A stretch of 64,000 nt of DNA from Hormiphora californensis (GCA_020137815.1 CM035357.1:7058553-7122552), one strand, 5' to 3'; positions 1 to 12,560 are shown, counted from the stretch's first letter. Numbers and translations: made by a program. Notes: generated from the sequence alone by a model not told the origin.

Positions 1-217
1 CAGTTGTTGTATCATTTAAAAAATATGATGCATTTTAAAATAACGATATTGCGTAATAGTATGACGTCACAGAGACTACTTTCTATAGTCTCCGTGACTT
101 TTGCTGTAGCACTTTAAAAGATTATACTCGATTGCAGGGCGTTATATAATAACTTGCATTCCTTTACTGTTACTCATAATATTTACGGCATTGATAATAA
201 AAATATTCCAAGACTTT

Positions 218-1072
218 ATGCAAAACATGCTATTCATCTTGTTACTGTGTCTTGCTGGATCAGCAGCAGCTAAGTGTAGTTGGAGTCAACCTGATACCTC
301 TGTGTGGAAGAGGATTCGTAACCCAGTAGTACAGGTTAGATATATTGTACCTAACACCAAAACCATCTTAGATGGTTTATCAACCGCCTTCCAACTCCAA
401 CCAATAATTTGAAAATTATAAAACTGATTATTTTCTGACTAATCCCTTGTAATTTCAGCATAGTGAAGTAGTACAGTATTCCACTCTAACACGGGACTGT
501 ATAGAGGATTTCCATGTTACTTGCCACGGCATGGAGCTAAGCTCCCAGCTACGCCTTCTTGCCCAGGACCACCTCACGTTTGTTCTAGAAGTAGAGAGCA
601 GAGACAAGGAGGAAGGAGAGGAAGAGGTTGTGCCAGAGTCTTTGGAGCGGGATTATACCATGTCTCATAATAGTCGCCGGGTCCAGCGGCCAGCTGACTT
701 GGAAGGTTTAACTCGCTCCTGGTGTCCTCGTTATCGGGATTTTGTTTACAAACAAACAGATGAAACTAGTAAGTGAACTTTCATCGGGGAACAAGTGATG
801 CTTTGTGAGCGTGGAATTCCACGGTATCTATCTTTTTTTGAAATGTGAAATCTACCTCTTACGAAGTTATATCTTGTTTTGCTCGAACCTGTTTCCCAGC
901 ACCCCGGATTTTAAACAAAACAAACATCAAACCACTTTCAGGCGAAGCAGCTCAAATCCAAACGTTTGATAATTATGTCAGGGGAGGCTTTGTAGGGTGT
1001 GCCGTTTCTCTCTACAAGAGCGATGAGGGTTATTTACATCTCACTGCTTGTACCTATTCTATGGTTATCTAA
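218..1072 (+). CDS. Secreted six-cysteine protein of unknown family
   Basis: Three exons can be joined in phase: 218-334, 459-768 and 942-1072, with GT-AG borders (donors GTTAGA and GTAAGT, acceptors TTTCAG and TTTCAG). The product is about 185 residues. It opens with a clear signal peptide (MQNMLFILLLCLAGSAAA), so it is probably secreted. The mature part has six cysteines, an acidic stretch (DKEEGEEE) near its middle and the sequence SWCPRYRDF near residue 130. An upstream in-frame ATG at 191 would add nine residues in front of the signal peptide; I prefer 218 because the hydrophobic core then sits close to the N-terminus. I do not recognise the family. A small cystine-linked ligand is possible, but that is inference from the signal peptide and cysteine spacing only. 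If the second intron is not used, the protein stops at 776. Confidence 0.5.
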
Positions 1073-1512
1073 GCGGTGTACAATATTCGGCGCCCGAAAT
1101 GGACTGAGGTCTGAGCGGTGTTATACGATACGGTCGTCGAACGATCGTTACGAGCGTTCTACTTTTAGTAGGGTTGTCAGATACAATATGAGAACTGAAA
1201 ATGCGGGCTGATACCACATAGGCGCAGTATTTATGAACTATTCTGTTTTTATTTGTTTGTACCCTCGTATTACTATTTGGATAAAGGAATATAAGTGTAA
1301 TTCATATATCTAGACAAATCTGAATATTTTATTTCTTTCTAAACTTTTAGCGATCAGTCTGTTTTACTTTTGTGTACCATGCAAACTTGTTGAGTAAGGG
1401 GTGAGAGAGGGTAACCCCCACCCCTTACTCAACAAATGCAAACCACTCATCTCAGATGAGTCATGCTATCAGTCGCACGTTATATTGTCATTACAAACAG
1501 AGCAGCTAACCA
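1073..1512. other. Intergenic stretch with a perfect hairpin
   Basis: No convincing exon is visible. The stretch holds a 17-bp perfect inverted repeat (1387-1403 and 1419-1435, arm TTGTTGAGTAAGGGGTG) with a 15-base spacer. The arm end TTACTCAACAA recurs elsewhere in the window (around 36595 and 35833), so it may be the tip of a small mobile element. Confidence 0.5.
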
Positions 1513-4500
1513 TTAGGACATCTCAACATTATCGCTCCGTCCCTCCTCACTCTTCTTCTTCCCCCCACAATCCCCCAGACAGTGCTTCTGGAGGGAGGAC
1601 AGGAAGAGCTGAAGGAACTCTACTATAGTGAACACACTCGCTCCACAGAATAGTCCCAGGACTCCTCCAATGTCTCCCAACAGGTTGGCGGAGGTATACG
1701 TGACCACCTGGAGAGAGATACATAAATCAATACATGCATCAGCTTGTTGAAATTCAGATAACTCAAAATGTTAGGTTACTTGCCTAATACTCGACACCCG
1801 GATTTGAACAAAGTAGTAACTACTGTAACTTAGGTTCTAGGTTAACTAGGTATACTAACTCATGTAAAAAGTATGATGTGTTTATCGAATCTACGTTCGG
1901 TGAAGGTTCGGTAGATCAAGTACCTGTTTAATTTCTGAGGTGACCATGCTACTGAACAGTATCTCCAGGACAACCACGTTCTGCAGAATATCCTCAGAGG
2001 TGCTGTATTTTATATTTAGTTTCTCGTTGGATAATGTTCCCAAGAATCCTGGAAAGGGGGGATTGACTGAGGTCTCCCCAAATAGGAATCATTGTCTCCG
2101 GTCTGTGTATATTGAGGTTTCTGTTTCTTTCAATATCTAATCTTCCCAAAAAAGTAACAGTAAAGAAAGTTTGTAGAAATATAATATGATCATTTGAAAG
2201 GAAATTATATCTACAGATAAACTGCAGTATACCTTGGATGTTTTTATCGCTTAGTAGTTTCTGTGTATAAACAGGAGACAGTGCCGAGCTGGAGAGTTGT
2301 GCCGTGTAGCTGAAAGGGGTTGTTAATATCACAATCAACTTATTATACCCACCACATTCTCTCGATACCTGCACCACTAAACTCACTGGTTGCTATGGCA
2401 ACAAAAACTCACTGTGATTCCTCGCATGGACTACTACAGGGGCAAATGTTGAAGTCAAGAGTTGGGTCAGTATAAAGGTTGCTAAAATTCAGGTAGGCTT
2501 CAAGGCCACAGTTTGCCCATTGTTTAACTGTACACGGCTGGTAACTCTCTGTGTTGATAGGTGGTGTCATGTGCACACAGCCACACCGCTCAAACAACCA
2601 CCTGAGTCAGGATTGAATAGTTAGTACAGCCAGCATGTGATATGGAAGAAATGTTATTTCTTCTTTAAATCTAAACAGGCAGCTCATGCAGTGATAAGAG
2701 AGAATCTAAAGAATCATATAAAGTCGGACCACGATTTACCGAAACCCTGATTTACCGGGAGGATAATATAATTCTTCCCCCGAGCATCCCGGTAAATCGA
2801 GACTGTCCGACTGTAGATCAGCATTACTTGTTGAGTAACACGTGGTAACCATGGTAACGCATTACCTGTCCTTGCATTCCTGGATACAGCTTCCCTCTGA
2901 GTAAGCGCCGTATGTCGTGTTAATGAGTGATGCGTTACAACTACCACCCGGAGGGGGCTCCCGTACCTCAGTTTTCAGGGCCAGATCAACCTGGCAATGC
3001 AGACCGTGAAGTAAAAAGAAATAAACGATTTTTAAGAGTTTCGCCTCTTATAGCGGACTACTCCAGGTATTATAGGCACGTGTGAAACGTTTATTCTTAT
3101 CGTTTATTCCTAACCTAAATCTAAATTCACCTCTCGAATAACAGTCTAACTTGGCGTCTTGGCACCTCTCGATCACAGCTTACCTTGTATATCGATCCTG
3201 GACTGATATAGTACCCACTGTTTAGCGTGACTCCATAGTACTTACTATCGTGAAATGCCACTGTATATCCATACTGGGGCAGATCAGACGACCTGGGTAG
3301 TTTTGTGGGTGTCGTTAGAGCTAGTGGTTCACATGTTCCCAGTCTTTCGGCTCTGACACCGGGACGAATTAGGCCCAGTTATTGTGAGCTTACACGCACG
3401 TAAGCTCGAATGACAGACTTCATAGCATGGCAAGGGAGTGGTTTGTGCTGATAGAGTTTTGTTGTAACGTGGTTGAATTTAGGAATCGAAACACCGAAAA
3501 AAGTAACAATGTGGTGTAATAGGACAAGACGTGTTAAATACCTTTTAGAATAGTCCTTCAGATCAGCAAACAGCATGAGCTGCATCTTTCCCCAATCTCC
3601 ACTTTTACCTATTATTAATCCATCTGGATTGATTCTCCAACAATAACCTAGTTTCGAAAATCTAGTTATTATTGATTTAATACCCTATTGAGCAGTTCTA
3701 TGATCTCGTGGCATTGGTTTTATAGCCCACTATTATAGTGGCCCACTGGTATCACCTGAAGGCGTTGCTTCTCGTTTAAAGTAGGGTGCACCGTGTAGAA
3801 GTTTTAATTTGGCGCAGTTCTTGTTGCGTTGGGTACACATTAGTAACCTACTGTTTGCAGGACCGCCCCTCTCAATAATGTCCTGAAGAGAGAGTAAAAT
3901 ATAGCCAGTCCACATTAATTAATATATCCTCTAATTTAGAAAACTAATTGTGGTTGCAGCAAGAAAGTTGCATTTGCTCTGAAATCTGAATGCTGAGAAC
4001 AGGTTTGGTTTGGTTTGGTATGGAATAGTTTGGCCTACGCTGCAGTCCCCTATAATTGTATCAGGCTAGGAACCTACGGTGGCCTTCAAAAATGTGCAAA
4101 CTACTAGGGGGTTTCCCGGTTTCGGGGGCCTGCAGCATTGGGGGTAGTAGGGCATGCCAAGAGGGATGCAAGACGCAAGTACCTCAAGTGTCATATTTTG
4201 AATCTTGTACATTTCATCATTTTCCCAGTTGATAGATCTAGACTTGGTTACATTGTATGTGTCCAGTGTCTCCCACAGGTGGCGAACTGCACTGTTTCCA
4301 TCTTGCTGCAGGTAGCTATAAAGTAGGTACATCAGGAAATTAGGAAAGTTCCATCTAGGAGGTGGGGTATAGTTCTATCTGTCTCCCTACCTCCCATCCC
4401 GTCGCACGGGAGGTAAGGAGAAAGTACGAACAGTCCATTAGTCCAAAGTATACAATTCTAATGGTGTGCTGATGTCACGTACCTCTTTTTGACTTTGTTG

Positions 4501-5104
4501 TGAGAACAGATACTGACAGTGGGGAATTTAATTGACTGAGGTTTAGCTCCATCTGGATCCACTGCATCCACAATAACCTCGTATTTAGTACCTGATAATC
4601 ACCATGGTTACTAGATGCAGTGATCATCACCATGGTTACAAGATGAAGTGATACCATGGTAACCATGGATACCAATCAGAATAAAAAAGAAGCACTATCT
4701 TCAAAACTATTAAAATCACAATACTGATAACTCTTACCGGTGGGTTTGTTGATAAATGTAACTATGGAGGTTATTATCATGTACACCGTATAAATGACAC
4801 ACGCTATCCATGCCAGCAAGTAGAAAAACCTGATGATTAGTTGGGAAATTGATAAATATTATTGAATTTTGAATCCCCACTTTCAGCTGTCCAAGGATGA
4901 GGTTTGATAATTGGATCTTTTGAATTCTCAAAAGAGATTTCTTAACCTGATTGCTTTGTTACTCCCACAAAAGATTTGGCTGACACCGTGAGCTGTGGTG
5001 GACTCAGCAAACAATTTCAAGTCCTTCACCCATGACGTTGATCTGTTTGATGAAGGAGCAGGGGATGATTCCCGCTGTTTATCGACCGCCTGGTATTCGG
5101 TCAT
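1513..5104 (-). CDS. DEG/ENaC (ASIC-like) sodium channel subunit
   Basis: Members are trimeric amiloride-sensitive cation channels in the plasma membrane, gated by protons, peptides or force. Twelve exons join in phase (5104-4947, 4829-4738, 4591-4483, 4315-4183, 3882-3756, 3596-3542, 3352-3184, 2990-2866, 2601-2413, 2309-2233, 2048-1924, 1707-1513), giving about 517 residues, normal for the family. In order: the N-terminal His-Gly gating motif (FAESTTAHGVSQIF), TM1 (FFYLLAWIACVIYTVYMI), FPTVSICS after TM1, a cysteine-rich ectodomain with REPPPGGSC and the CGC...CPC pairs, and the pre-TM2/TM2 block NLLGDIGGVLGLFCGASVF. That block carries a G-C-A in place of the usual G-x-S selectivity-filter triplet. 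The exon at 3596-3542 is the least certain. The start at 5104 (MTEYQAVDK) is chosen as the ATG nearest the conserved region; an in-frame ATG at 5188 is an alternative. Ligand and subtype cannot be read from sequence. Confidence 0.9.
4597..4670. repeat. CCATGGTTAC-type palindromic motif cluster (X-box-like)
   Basis: Within the second intron of the channel gene, variants of the palindrome CCATGGTTAC/GTAACCATGG occur three to four times in 75 bases. The same core recurs at about 2850, 13006, 44331-44483, 59443 and 59735 and matches the RFX X-box consensus (GTNRCC-N-RGYAAC). Confidence 0.5.
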
Positions 5105-5514
5105 CAGTCCCTGCAGTTCAAAATCTACAGTTCCGGACAACAAACAAAGAGCCAAACCACAATGATAACACTCCAACAGAGAGAGCAATGTGATGGTGGG
5201 GGAGTGAGTTATCGAGGTACTGTTAGTAACTGAGTTTAGTGGTGATCAGATGGGGAGGAATTCTTTCCGGTTCATTTAATACAACGATTAGAGAGGGAGA
5301 GAGATAGAAAAAGAGAGCGATAGAGATAGATAGCCTATCAAGGACAGCACACAACTATTTAGAGTAGGGGTGCACCAGTCTCTCTCTCACGTTTTCCAAT
5401 CATTGCACCAATCATATTGATCATCAGCTAATCAGTATGTATTCAGAACATGACACGAATAATATGATTGAATATCCATAAATAGTGTCGCCCCTGGGTA
5501 TTATAAACCACTGC

Positions 5515-5790
5515 TATAGTCGAATTTTTTAATCAAGGGACAGGGGGCCGCGCATTCAGAGAGGTCACGCGGCTTTGTATTTGTGCGTGATAATCGAGAT
5601 CAAGTTCCTGGAAATCTTAAGACTTGAACCCGGAAGCGTTGGAAAGATAATTTTAAGACCTTTTCAACGCAACAAAGACCAAGTCTTTATCTTATCAGGA
5701 ACAGGAGATATGAGCGAAAACGTTTAGCACGCGCAAAAAGACTTTTGTAAATGCGCGGCCCCTGTCCCTTGATTAAAAAATTCGACTATA
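5515..5790. mobile_element. Non-autonomous DNA element (MITE) with 38-bp inverted ends
   Basis: The left end (from 5515, TATAGTCGAATTTTTTAATC) is repeated in inverted form at the right end (to 5790), with one extra G in the left arm. There is no reading frame inside. The internal part (CTTAAGACTTGAACCCGGAAGC and TTTAGCACGCGCAAA) resembles 60196-60308, so at least two related copies exist here. Size and structure are those of a MITE; the family is not identifiable. Confidence 0.75.
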
Positions 5791-6045
5791 ACAAGTTAAT
5801 CAGCTGTCACTTAGCCCTAGTATCAACAGCTCCAGTGCAGTATCGGAAATTTTACCACGAAATTAAAAATAAATTCCCTGTGTGGAAAAGTAATTCCCTC
5901 GAACAAACACACACACACACACACATGCAACCACATGGTAGAGTGGCGCTAATTTGCAAATTTCAAGTGGTGCTTTTCTAGTTGTTGTACAGGATGTTCC
6001 ACTGAATTTAAGTAACAGTTACATTCCGCATCTGCTTTAAAGGAC

Positions 6046-7520
6046 ATGTTGAGGAGATCAGTGCTACAACCAGAGAGGCCGGATTGTGGGATTGTCGGGG
6101 GATCCACGGGAAACCGACCAAGCCTGGCGACTACCTATTCTCAACTTTCCAAACACACAGGTTAGTTGTCTCAGTTGAAGTCTTCAGATCTTAAATAAGT
6201 AAAACAGTTTTGGTCCGTTCATTGTCGACACAAGCTCAAGCAGCTGACATGACTGTTAAGAGTTCTGCGGATTTACTTCTTATTTGGTTAGGGGTGAGCT
6301 GAACTTTACCTTTCACCACTACAACTACAGGGGATATAATAGACTTTGCTATAATACTTGTCACTTCATTGTTCCTTACTTGTTCCTTACTTGTCTTCGC
6401 TCTCGAAACATCCCACCTTTACTCGATCCTCGAAACATCCCACCTCTACTCTTTACTCTCTCGAAACATCTCGGATTTACCCTTTACTCTCTGGAAACAT
6501 CCCACCTTTACTCTTTACTCTCTGGAAACATCCCACATTTACTCTTTAATCTATTGATAATTGAAACATCCCACATTTATATTTACTTTGTAATCTCTTG
6601 AAATATCCCATCTTTACTCTTTAATCTCTCGAAACATCCCACTTTTACGTTCAGGAATATACCGGCTTTAGGTTTAGAAAGACACTTCTCAATTCGTCTC
6701 GTGACCACTCTGAAAAAGTATGAACCCGCATTCTGGTAAAGCAGTATTAATAAATGGGTGATGCATACCTAACAATAAATTTGTTGAATTTGTTACATGA
6801 CTCGATTGCTTGTCAACTCCCATGCAGCTCATCTCACCATGGGTACCAGCCCCAATAGCAGTATATAACTAGCATATTGTTAGCTTGCTCAGACTCTTAC
6901 GGTCTATATTGTATAAACCCGGCCTGAGCAGTCAAGTGTCAATATGCTACGAACGTGGCGTCCCCAGAAATCGACAGGACTGTTTTCAAATCTGTTGGAT
7001 GCCCTCTCAACACAACAAGTTCAGAATCTCCAACACCATCTCCAGGGTACCAGCAGTCAAGAAGGTACGTGTTTTATTCTCTTCTGAAGAAGGTACGTGT
7101 TTTATTCTCTTCTGAAGAAGGTACGTGTTTTATTCTCTTCTGAAGAAGGTACGTGTACTCTTCTGAAATTCATTTTGTATTGTATGTACTGTTATTCATC
7201 TTGTGGGGGGTAATTAGGGAGAAAGACTCGACATTATTCCATAAATCAGTGGCTTCCCGATTGGGAGCAACATCTGTCTGTGTACAATATCGTGTCAAGG
7301 TTAGAGCTTAAGTATCATATATCTATCTTATCTTATCTAATATCAGTATTCAGAAGACAACAACTGTCAACTGACAAGTATATAAGAACATCGAATATAC
7401 CGACACTGTCAGTAATCTTATTATTTTCGACATTGAGCCGTCGACAGTCATACAGGTCCCGTGGACAAGGGTGTGAGAGGGTACTGGAGGCATAGTTCAT
7501 CTTCACGTTTTAAAAAGTGA
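6046..7520 (+). CDS. Unknown small spliced gene
   Basis: Four segments join in phase with GT-AG borders: 6046-6160, 6932-7064, 7250-7299 and 7456-7520. They give an open frame of about 120 residues that begins MLRRSVLQPERPDCGIVGG and ends in a lysine-rich SSSSRFKK. The middle is rich in Ser, Thr and Pro (TTSSESPTPSPGYQQSR). No signal peptide or membrane segment is visible and I do not recognise a family. The support is four compatible reading phases and good splice sites, not homology, so the model could be partial or wrong. The donor of the second exon lies at the start of a 28-bp tandem array that repeats the donor itself four times. Confidence 0.35.
6405..6645 (+). repeat. Minisatellite, unit about 33 bp
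   Basis: Seven or so degenerate copies of a unit containing GAAACATCCCACCTTTACTC followed by TTTACTCTCT lie in the first intron of the gene at 6046-7520. Units vary in length and sequence. All three forward frames stay open through part of it, which yields spurious ORFs. Confidence 0.85.
7059..7156 (+). repeat. 28-bp tandem repeat that reiterates a 5' splice site
   Basis: The block AAGAAGGTACGTGTTTTATT plus CTCTTCTG repeats with period 28. A canonical donor, AAG|GTACGT, therefore appears at 7065, 7093, 7121 and 7149. Because 28 is not a multiple of three, each alternative donor would change the reading frame. Confidence 0.85.
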
Positions 7521-8936
7521 AACGGAACAACTATTTTCTGAATTCAACTTATTGATTTCTGAGGCTTGTTGGTATCTTGGCAAACGTTGCTGGCCCCCGA
7601 TATTCTGCCCCACGCAGCGCTTTTCAAGTTGGTATCCACTGAAGAGATCGTTGTGATCGAAACATTTGTTTGGAACCAACTTATTTCACTTTGTTGCTTC
7701 TTGATATCTGAAGAATTATAGATGCTGTACCTTAAATGCGTGACGTTGTAATTGAGAACTGCCAACTGGACTAGACGGTGATGACAGCTCTTTGTTTTCT
7801 TCTTCTCTCTGTTTGTGCGTCGACTATCTTTTTTTCTCTGTTTCTTCACCTCTGTGGCCAGCCTAGTATACGTGCACTTCCGACATGTTTCAACTTCGCA
7901 TTCCGTAGACCTGCGAGTTATACCGAATTCTGTTAAGTTCTCCTTCCAAGTATTTCAAGATTTCTTGAGCGTTTCTGTGTTCAAACTCATAAATACGTAG
8001 TCGTAGTAGACCGCAGATTGTGAGAGAGAAAAATAAAAGAAGGTAGAGAGGAAGAAATATAAATGAGAGAGAGAGAGGGAGAGAAAGATAGAGAGAGGAA
8101 GGGAGATAGAGAGAGAGAAATGAAATAATCCCCTTCCACCCAACACATGTGTGCTTACGTGTGTACGCTCTAGTTTATTGCATTAGGAGTTGTTGTGCGG
8201 GGAGAAGGGAACTATACGTACTGCAGCAGGCGCTCATATTATATCGTGCATGTCGTGCAGTGTGAATCCCTTCCTCCGAAGAACCAGTACCCCTACTGCA
8301 ACCACACTTATACCCAACTACCACCAAGCCACAATGGTGGACGGTGGTGACAGTGGTTTTCAGATTAGGAACAATGTTGTATAATGTTCTTGTTTATTGG
8401 AGCTCTCATTCACTGTCTTCAACTGTTGTTATTTGATTGTTGTCAACGGGGGTAAAACAGAAAACTGAAGTGAACTCAAGCACGTTATACAAGAATGAAT
8501 GAGAGAGAGACTCACTATCTCATGTTAGAAAATGTCAACGCTTTCAGCTTTCATCCAGCTCATTTTGTCGTCGATTTGAGCTGCCCGCAGCACAGTTTAA
8601 TATGTTCTCTCTCTCCCTTACTTCGGGCATTTTGATTGTTTTTGTTCTGTGCTATATCGGCATACAATGGACTTTTCTGAACATGAGACCTCTGAGTCTG
8701 AACACCTCTCAGCAACAGCAGCTGCTGTCGTCTCCTGTTAAAATGAGTGCTACTACCTGCTTACTATATGCCATATACTGAGTTTTCTTTGCATTATACG
8801 ACTGACTTGCTGCTTTCGAAGACAGCATTTTTCTATCGTCTTTCATTACATGTTGTTCGGTATACCTTTACCCATTAAACTCCATTATACATTCATTGAT
8901 AAAGGTACCTTGTGTAGGCTCAGTGGTTTGTAGAGT
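7521..8936. other. Intergenic stretch with a GA-rich tract
   Basis: No gene is supported. An imperfect (GA)n tract spans about 8020-8120. The remaining sequence is AT-rich. A minus-strand ORF at 7544-7849 (Lys/Arg-rich N-terminus) has no recognisable domain and was not accepted. Confidence 0.5.
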
Positions 8937-11900
8937 ATGCAAGTGGGTCGGAGGCCCGCGGTACAGGACAAAGTCGGTCTCTTCAACAATGGAGATAGTG
9001 GCCCAGGTAGGTCTAGATCTGGGAGCTGGGAGTGTGTCAGTTTCATGAAACCAAACAGTCTTTTAAACCTCTTTTTGAGGAGTCATAAAAACAGTGATAC
9101 ATAGAACTTGAATCTTGATCTTTAACAATCATATAAATCTTGTGAGACCAGATGAGTGGATGACAACATGTCACAACAGGAGCTTTTACTCGTTGAGTGT
9201 ACTGCACATTGTACAATGTTTTTGAGTACATCAACCAGTACAGTGTACATTACAATGTGTTGTGTCATGTGAGTGTAGGTAGGTGTTTCTATAGGGCTTC
9301 ATATTCTCGGCAGGTAGAAATAACTGAATAATGTAAATTCCTTGTACAAGTTTGTAGAAGTACGCATAGGAATACCTATTCTTTTTGTTCTTTATTGTTC
9401 CATTCAGTTTTTCTAGTCTTTTCTCTCAAAAATAGTCAAAGCTATGTTCTGATGGGGATATAGGCGTATTTTCAGATGTGTGTAACCGAATTGGGAAGGA
9501 TATGAACCCCGAGAAAATTGGAGGAGAAGCGATTCGAGCTCACCCCTCCTTCATCGAATACCTCAGTGGAAATTACTACGATCGAGTGATGAAAGTTCTT
9601 GTGAGAGATGGTAATTGTTTTTCTAGAAACAGCTATCCTTAGATTCTTAGAAAGTACCTACCTAAAGCGGCTATTGCAACGTACTCACTACTCAAAGCTA
9701 CTTTAAACAGTCTAACTCATTCTCTAACATTTCACCACCACTACAGGATACTTTTGGCTGGCCTACTGTCTCGGACAAGAGAAGGACTGGGAGGAGGATT
9801 ATGACAACATGGTATGAACAGAGTACACTAGATATCATACAAGTTCATATTTGCAGTGTTCGCTCACCATTTATTCAGTTTTGGTCCAAAGAACCATTAC
9901 TATATCATGCTTGGGTATCAAATATGTGACACTGAATGGTTTCCTACACATGTACATGTGTTCAGGTGCTGGAGCTTCTAGATGAGGATGAAAGTTGCTT
10001 CCTTATCTACCGACTAGATGAACCAAGAGGCAGCCATTTTGAACATGTTCTCATCACCTGGCAACCCGATGAATCAACAGTGAGTCTGAGCTGTTTGTTC
10101 ATCTGTCTGTTTTTTTTGGGTGTGAAATAGAGTCATATTTTTGGTTCGATAGTTAGATCACTATAAAATATGGGAAATTTAGATAATCTTCACGTGCCTA
10201 CAGTTAGTGATTTGAAAATGGTTTAATCCATTTCATATGTCTGTTTGTTGGGTGTGAAATAGTCATATTTTTGGTTCGATAGTTAGATCACTATAAAATA
10301 TGGGAAATTTAGATAATCTTCACGTGCCTACAGTTAGTGATTTGAAAATGGTTTAATCCATGAAAGTATGTCACAAAAACGGCATTACACATTGCCTTCC
10401 TTTACATTTTCAACCCCGCACGTTATTAAAACATGACCTGAAGTAGCTGACATATATATTATTAACTCCGACGACGCCAGAGAGAGAGAGAGTGAGATAG
10501 AGAGAGAGAGAGTGAGAGAGAGAGAGAGAGAGAGGGGGGGGGGAGATAGAGAGAGAGAGAGAGAGCTCTGTTATACCGCTTCCTGTTTGGATAAAATTAT
10601 CCAAGACATTTATACATTTAGCTTAAAACCTCAGAAAATCTTTATTTAGGGCACTGTGTTTCAGGTGCAAGATAGAGCAGCCTATACAATGTCCAAACCC
10701 CACCTTTTGGAACTGTTTGACGACGGTATCTTCACCTACAACCTAACTGGACAGAACTACGTAAGAGGAAACTTGTAGTAATTACTTGTTGAGTTCAACA
10801 AGTAATTACAGCTTCGAAGAGTTCATCATGAGATATGAGCAGGATTGATTGAAGCCAAAACTAACTACTACTGCAGCTTCATGTAACTTTTTCTGCGTTT
10901 TAACCTGTTTTAAACCCAGAGCGACGTAGATTTCAACGCCCTGAAGTACATAATGATGGGAGAGGGAGAGATCGAGCCGCTGAGTCGGTACGAGGAATTG
11001 AAGAAGGAAGCTCTTGCCGAGGAGGTTGGTAATCTTTTAAATCACTTGATTTTGATATTTACCCAGCCCCTTCCACAACTCATTTTCCTGACTCAACTGT
11101 TCACAGGAGATTGAGAGGAATAGGGCACTGAAAAAGATCCCGGATATGGACATGCATATTGAAGACGATGCCGTGAAAGAAATCAACAAATTCGTGAAGG
11201 GATTCATCAACTTTATTCAATTTGTGAGTTTTCTGTGAAATTTCCTCTCTATCTCTTGGATACCACTTGAAGTCAAGCAGCTCAGTTTGACAGTGTGTGT
11301 GTGTTGTTCTTCTGTCAAATTCTGTGGAAGTTCCAACTACCACGGAATATGACTTCTTCGAGGTGCACACTTGTCCTGAAGCAGTTTCCAAATCAAATCA
11401 TTCCTTCGCCGATATTTCGATATATGTTACCGTCGACGGGGGTTATTTTTGGTTAACTCTATTAGAATAAGGCATACTACGTGTGGTGTGCGCGTCAAAA
11501 TTGATAAATTTCACATGCGCGGTCATTTTGGGGTGACAACTTCAAAAAATCCGACTTTATGACATCATTATGTTCCGAATCGAATTCCGAATAGAATTCT
11601 GCCTACAACCGACAATTGAAAAAATAAAACACCAAAAACGAATTCATTGTTCATTTTTAGAACTCCAAGAAAGATCTCTAGAAAACCATTTTTGTGCTTT
11701 AGAAAGATGCAAAACATTTCGTTTCGATTAGAAAACCATTTCCAATGTTTCAGGCTATTGACGGGAAGAAGGAGACGATAAGGGTGACTGATAGTAGCAA
11801 TATCAAGGTGGATGGCCTGGCTGAGAAGATGCCTGAGGGTGCTCCACGGTTCAACCTATACCGGTACAGCCATGTCAAGGATGGTAACTCAACTCAGTTT

Positions 11901-12560
11901 ATTCCGGGTAAGAAACCACTTCAAGTGGCCCACTTGCCCACTAACATTTAGGGTTGGAATTGATTCGATGAGATAACATACCACACTTTATACAGACGAT
12001 CTCGATCGAATTTGGACTTTAATTGTTCACAATTTCAGTGTTTCTCTACTTATGTCCCCGAGGAAGGGAACAGCTAAAGCCAAGAGCCTGTACCCCTGTG
12101 CGATCGATTGCTTCATCAAACGACTTCAAAGTCTGAATGCTGACATCAAATTGAGAGTGAGTTAAAATAAATCTACCACACGTAAAATCTGCAAAGTTTG
12201 GTTGTTATTCGAGCTAGCTATCCTTTAGTTAGAAATCTACCAAACTTTAAAATTAAATTGACAGCTGGAGTCGAGTTCGATATCCGTCAGTTTGTTAAAT
12301 CATGTCAGTTTGTTAAATCGTGATTGACAGATCTGTCAACTAACTCATTCCCCTCTCTCCAGATGGAGTTCTCAGACATGACAGACATGACGGAGGGAGT
12401 GTTGTACGAGATGATCTACCCGCCAGACAGGGCCACCCTCCTTGCTTCATTCAAGGAGATCAAACCATCAAAGAGAGCAGGAAAGACGGGGAGGATGGGT
12501 CAAGGTCCTACCCGTGTGATTGTCTTCATGATCTGTGTTATTGGGATGAAAACAATTTGA
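8937..12560 (+). CDS. TWF: Twinfilin, two-ADF-H-domain actin-binding protein
   Basis: Twinfilin binds ADP-actin monomers and capping protein and helps depolymerise barbed ends in the cytoplasm. Ten exons: 8937-9006, 9476-9610, 9747-9811, 9966-10079, 10665-10760, 10920-11024, 11107-11223, 11754-11907, 12039-12156 and 12363-12560, about 390 residues. The first ADF-H domain shows CLIYRL-type sequence (SCFLIYRLDEPRGSHFEHV, then ITWQPDES) and a basic/aromatic helix (RAAYTMSKPHLLELF). The second shows IRVTDSSNIKVDG, PRFNLYRYSHV, VFLYLCP and KSLYPCAIDCFIKRLQ. The C-terminal tail is basic, as in the family. The N-terminus is divergent and about 35 residues longer than vertebrate forms; the 8937 ATG is chosen because it splices in phase with exon 2. 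Exon 9 is read in two frames: VFLYLCP in one and the helix in the next, so one base appears to be missing near 12056-12060. Confidence 0.88.
10119..10361 (+). repeat. Tandem duplication of about 112 bp in twinfilin intron 4
   Basis: The segment from TGTGAAATAG to GGTTTAATCCAT occurs twice, at about 10119-10231 and 10250-10361. The copies are nearly identical (the second lacks an AG), implying recent duplication. Confidence 0.9.
10480..10565. repeat. (GA)n microsatellite in twinfilin intron 4
   Basis: Imperfect GA dinucleotide tract with an internal G9 run at about 10534-10542. Confidence 0.95.

Noticed and set aside
7544-7849. Minus-strand 101-codon ORF with a Lys/Arg-rich start
   Set aside because: No recognisable domain, no splice-compatible neighbour and no promoter signal.
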